NCBI GenBank assembly: GCA_910584325.1
Contig: CAJTZH010000121.1
Span: 1-6,155 of the forward strand
Direction of reading: 5' to 3'
Length of the DNA: 6,155 nucleotides
From: an uncultured Lachnospiraceae bacterium
GTDB lineage: Bacteria > Bacillota > Clostridia > Lachnospirales > Lachnospiraceae
Numbering within the stretch: the stretch's first letter is position 1; the number at the start of each line of letters is the position of its first letter. A program made the translations under genes and the position numbers. Shown in pieces: positions 5,230-6,155 of the stretch. Under the pieces are notes generated by a model. That model had not been told where the DNA came from. It saw only the letters and a list, made by a program, of their open reading frames with translations, and searched no databases.

Positions 5230-6155
5230 ATGGAATCGTTTTCTTTTTCGATACCGCAAAACGTTGTATTTGGCGGGGGAAGTCTTGCGAAATTAACGCA
5301 GCTTGCCAAGATGCTTTATAAAAACAGAGCGCTGATTATTTCGGGACCGCACCTGAATAAGACGGGAATGGTGGAAGAATGCAGGAAACTGCTGCTTGCG
5401 GCAGGAGTGGAGAGTAGTGCGTTTACGGAAACGGAGGGAAATCCCTGTACAAAAACAGTGGATAGAGCAGTTGCTGCATTTCGGGACAGTAAAGCAGAGT
5501 TTATCGTGGCGCTTGGCGGCGGTTCGCCCCTTGATGTCGCGAAAGCTGCGGCGGTTCTGGCGTCATACGGCGGAAATATCGCTGATTATGAGGGAAGCGG
5601 CAAAGTTTTAGGTCCCACCGTTCCGGTTATCGCGATTCCGACAACAGCGGGAACCGGTTCGGAGGTGACGTCGTTTTCCGTGATTACGGACCATGACCGG
5701 AATTATAAATTGACGGTCGCAAGCAATTACCTGATACCGGCGTATGCGATTGTTGATTCGAAACTGATTTGGAGCGTTCCAAAGGATGTGGCTTCTGCCT
5801 GCGGCATAGACGCGATGATACACGCTCTCGAGGCGTATGTTTCTCTGGCGTCGTCGCCGTTTTCAGATATGTTTGCGTTAAAGGCGTTAGAGCTGATAGG
5901 AGGGAATATCCGTGCTTACGTTTTGGAGCGCGGCAATGAGGAAGCGGCGGAGGCGATGATGCTTGGCTCGTTGTTTGCGGGCATCGCGTTTTCCCACGCG
6001 AGACTGGGAAATGTGCATGCGATGAGCCACCCGGTGAGCGCGTTTTATAATGTGGCGCACGGCGTTGCAAATGCCATTCTGCTTCCGGTTGTGGCAGCGT
6101 TTAATCAACCGGCGGATACGGGAAAATATTTTGATATTTATGAACGTGTCGCGAA
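5230..6155 (+). CDS. Iron-dependent (group III) alcohol dehydrogenase, 3' end cut by window
   Basis: The first 308 residues are visible and the frame is open at the right edge; the family is usually 380-390 residues, so roughly 70-80 are missing. The enzyme would reduce an aldehyde to an alcohol with NAD(P)H in the cytoplasm. The N-terminal Rossmann-like domain shows FGGGS-like VVFGGGSL (13-19) and the nucleotide loop GGGSPLDVAKAAA (96-108), then IPTTAGTGSEVTS (136-148). The C-terminal helical domain carries the metal ligands: Asp194 and His198 in GIDAMIHALEAYVS, His263 in GNVHAMSHP (with the conserved His267), and His277 in VAHGVANAILLP. All four are present, so the part seen is intact. Placed directly after an aminotransferase, it probably reduces the aldehyde that enzyme makes, as in 4-hydroxybutyrate, 5-hydroxyvalerate or sulfoacetaldehyde reductase systems. 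The exact substrate is not readable from the sequence. Confidence 0.92.
   Translation, partial: MESFSFSIPQNVVFGGGSLAKLTQLAKMLYKNRALIISGPHLNKTGMVEECRKLLLAAGVESSAFTETEGNPCTKTVDRAVAAFRDSKAEFIVALGGGSPLDVAKAAAVLASYGGNIADYEGSGKVLGPTVPVIAIPTTAGTGSEVTSFSVITDHDRNYKLTVASNYLIPAYAIVDSKLIWSVPKDVASACGIDAMIHALEAYVSLASSPFSDMFALKALELIGGNIRAYVLERGNEEAAEAMMLGSLFAGIAFSHARLGNVHAMSHPVSAFYNVAHGVANAILLPVVAAFNQPADTGKYFDIYERVA

Noticed and set aside
5684..6108. Two overlapping minus-strand open frames opposite the alcohol dehydrogenase
   Set aside because: The + strand frame carries the complete set of metal ligands and nucleotide-binding motifs; the antisense translations are Arg/His/Pro-rich and domain-free.

Overview
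The window looks like the chromosome of a Gram-positive anaerobe of the Clostridia, most probably a Lachnospiraceae-type gut bacterium. The signs are strong AAGGAGG-type ribosome binding sites before almost every gene, a lipobox signal peptide on the solute-binding protein, moderate GC coding DNA with AT-rich spacers, and family content (CdaR/PucR-type regulator, polar amino acid ABC transporter, cytidylate-kinase-like protein, class III aminotransferase, iron-type alcohol dehydrogenase). This placement is an inference from sequence style; no rRNA or other phylogenetic marker is present.

Layout. All genes are on the + strand. Positions 2-625 hold the 3' part of a CdaR/PucR-type transcriptional regulator whose start lies before the window. 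The 196-base spacer at 626-821 is the only substantial non-coding stretch. It contains an interrupted palindrome (635-663), a good sigma-A-type promoter (668-696) and a strong GC-rich hairpin with a T-run (711-754). Six tightly spaced genes follow: substrate-binding lipoprotein (822-1706), permease (1762-2532), ATPase (2544-3284), cytidylate-kinase-like protein (3303-3962), class III PLP aminotransferase (4003-5217) and an iron-dependent alcohol dehydrogenase (5230 to the right edge, truncated). The gaps between these genes are 55, 11, 18, 40 and 12 bases and hold no visible terminator, so they probably form one operon.

How it may work together. The three ABC genes make a complete single-permease importer for an amino acid or related amine. 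The aminotransferase would remove a terminal amino group to give an aldehyde, and the alcohol dehydrogenase would reduce it to an alcohol or hydroxy acid. This is the logic of fermentative use of an omega-amino compound (for example GABA, 5-aminovalerate, beta-alanine or taurine), but the substrate cannot be fixed from sequence. The upstream regulator is the natural candidate to control the operon through the palindrome. The role of the kinase-like protein is unexplained and is the least understood part of the locus. I see no mobile element, CRISPR array, tRNA or rRNA.
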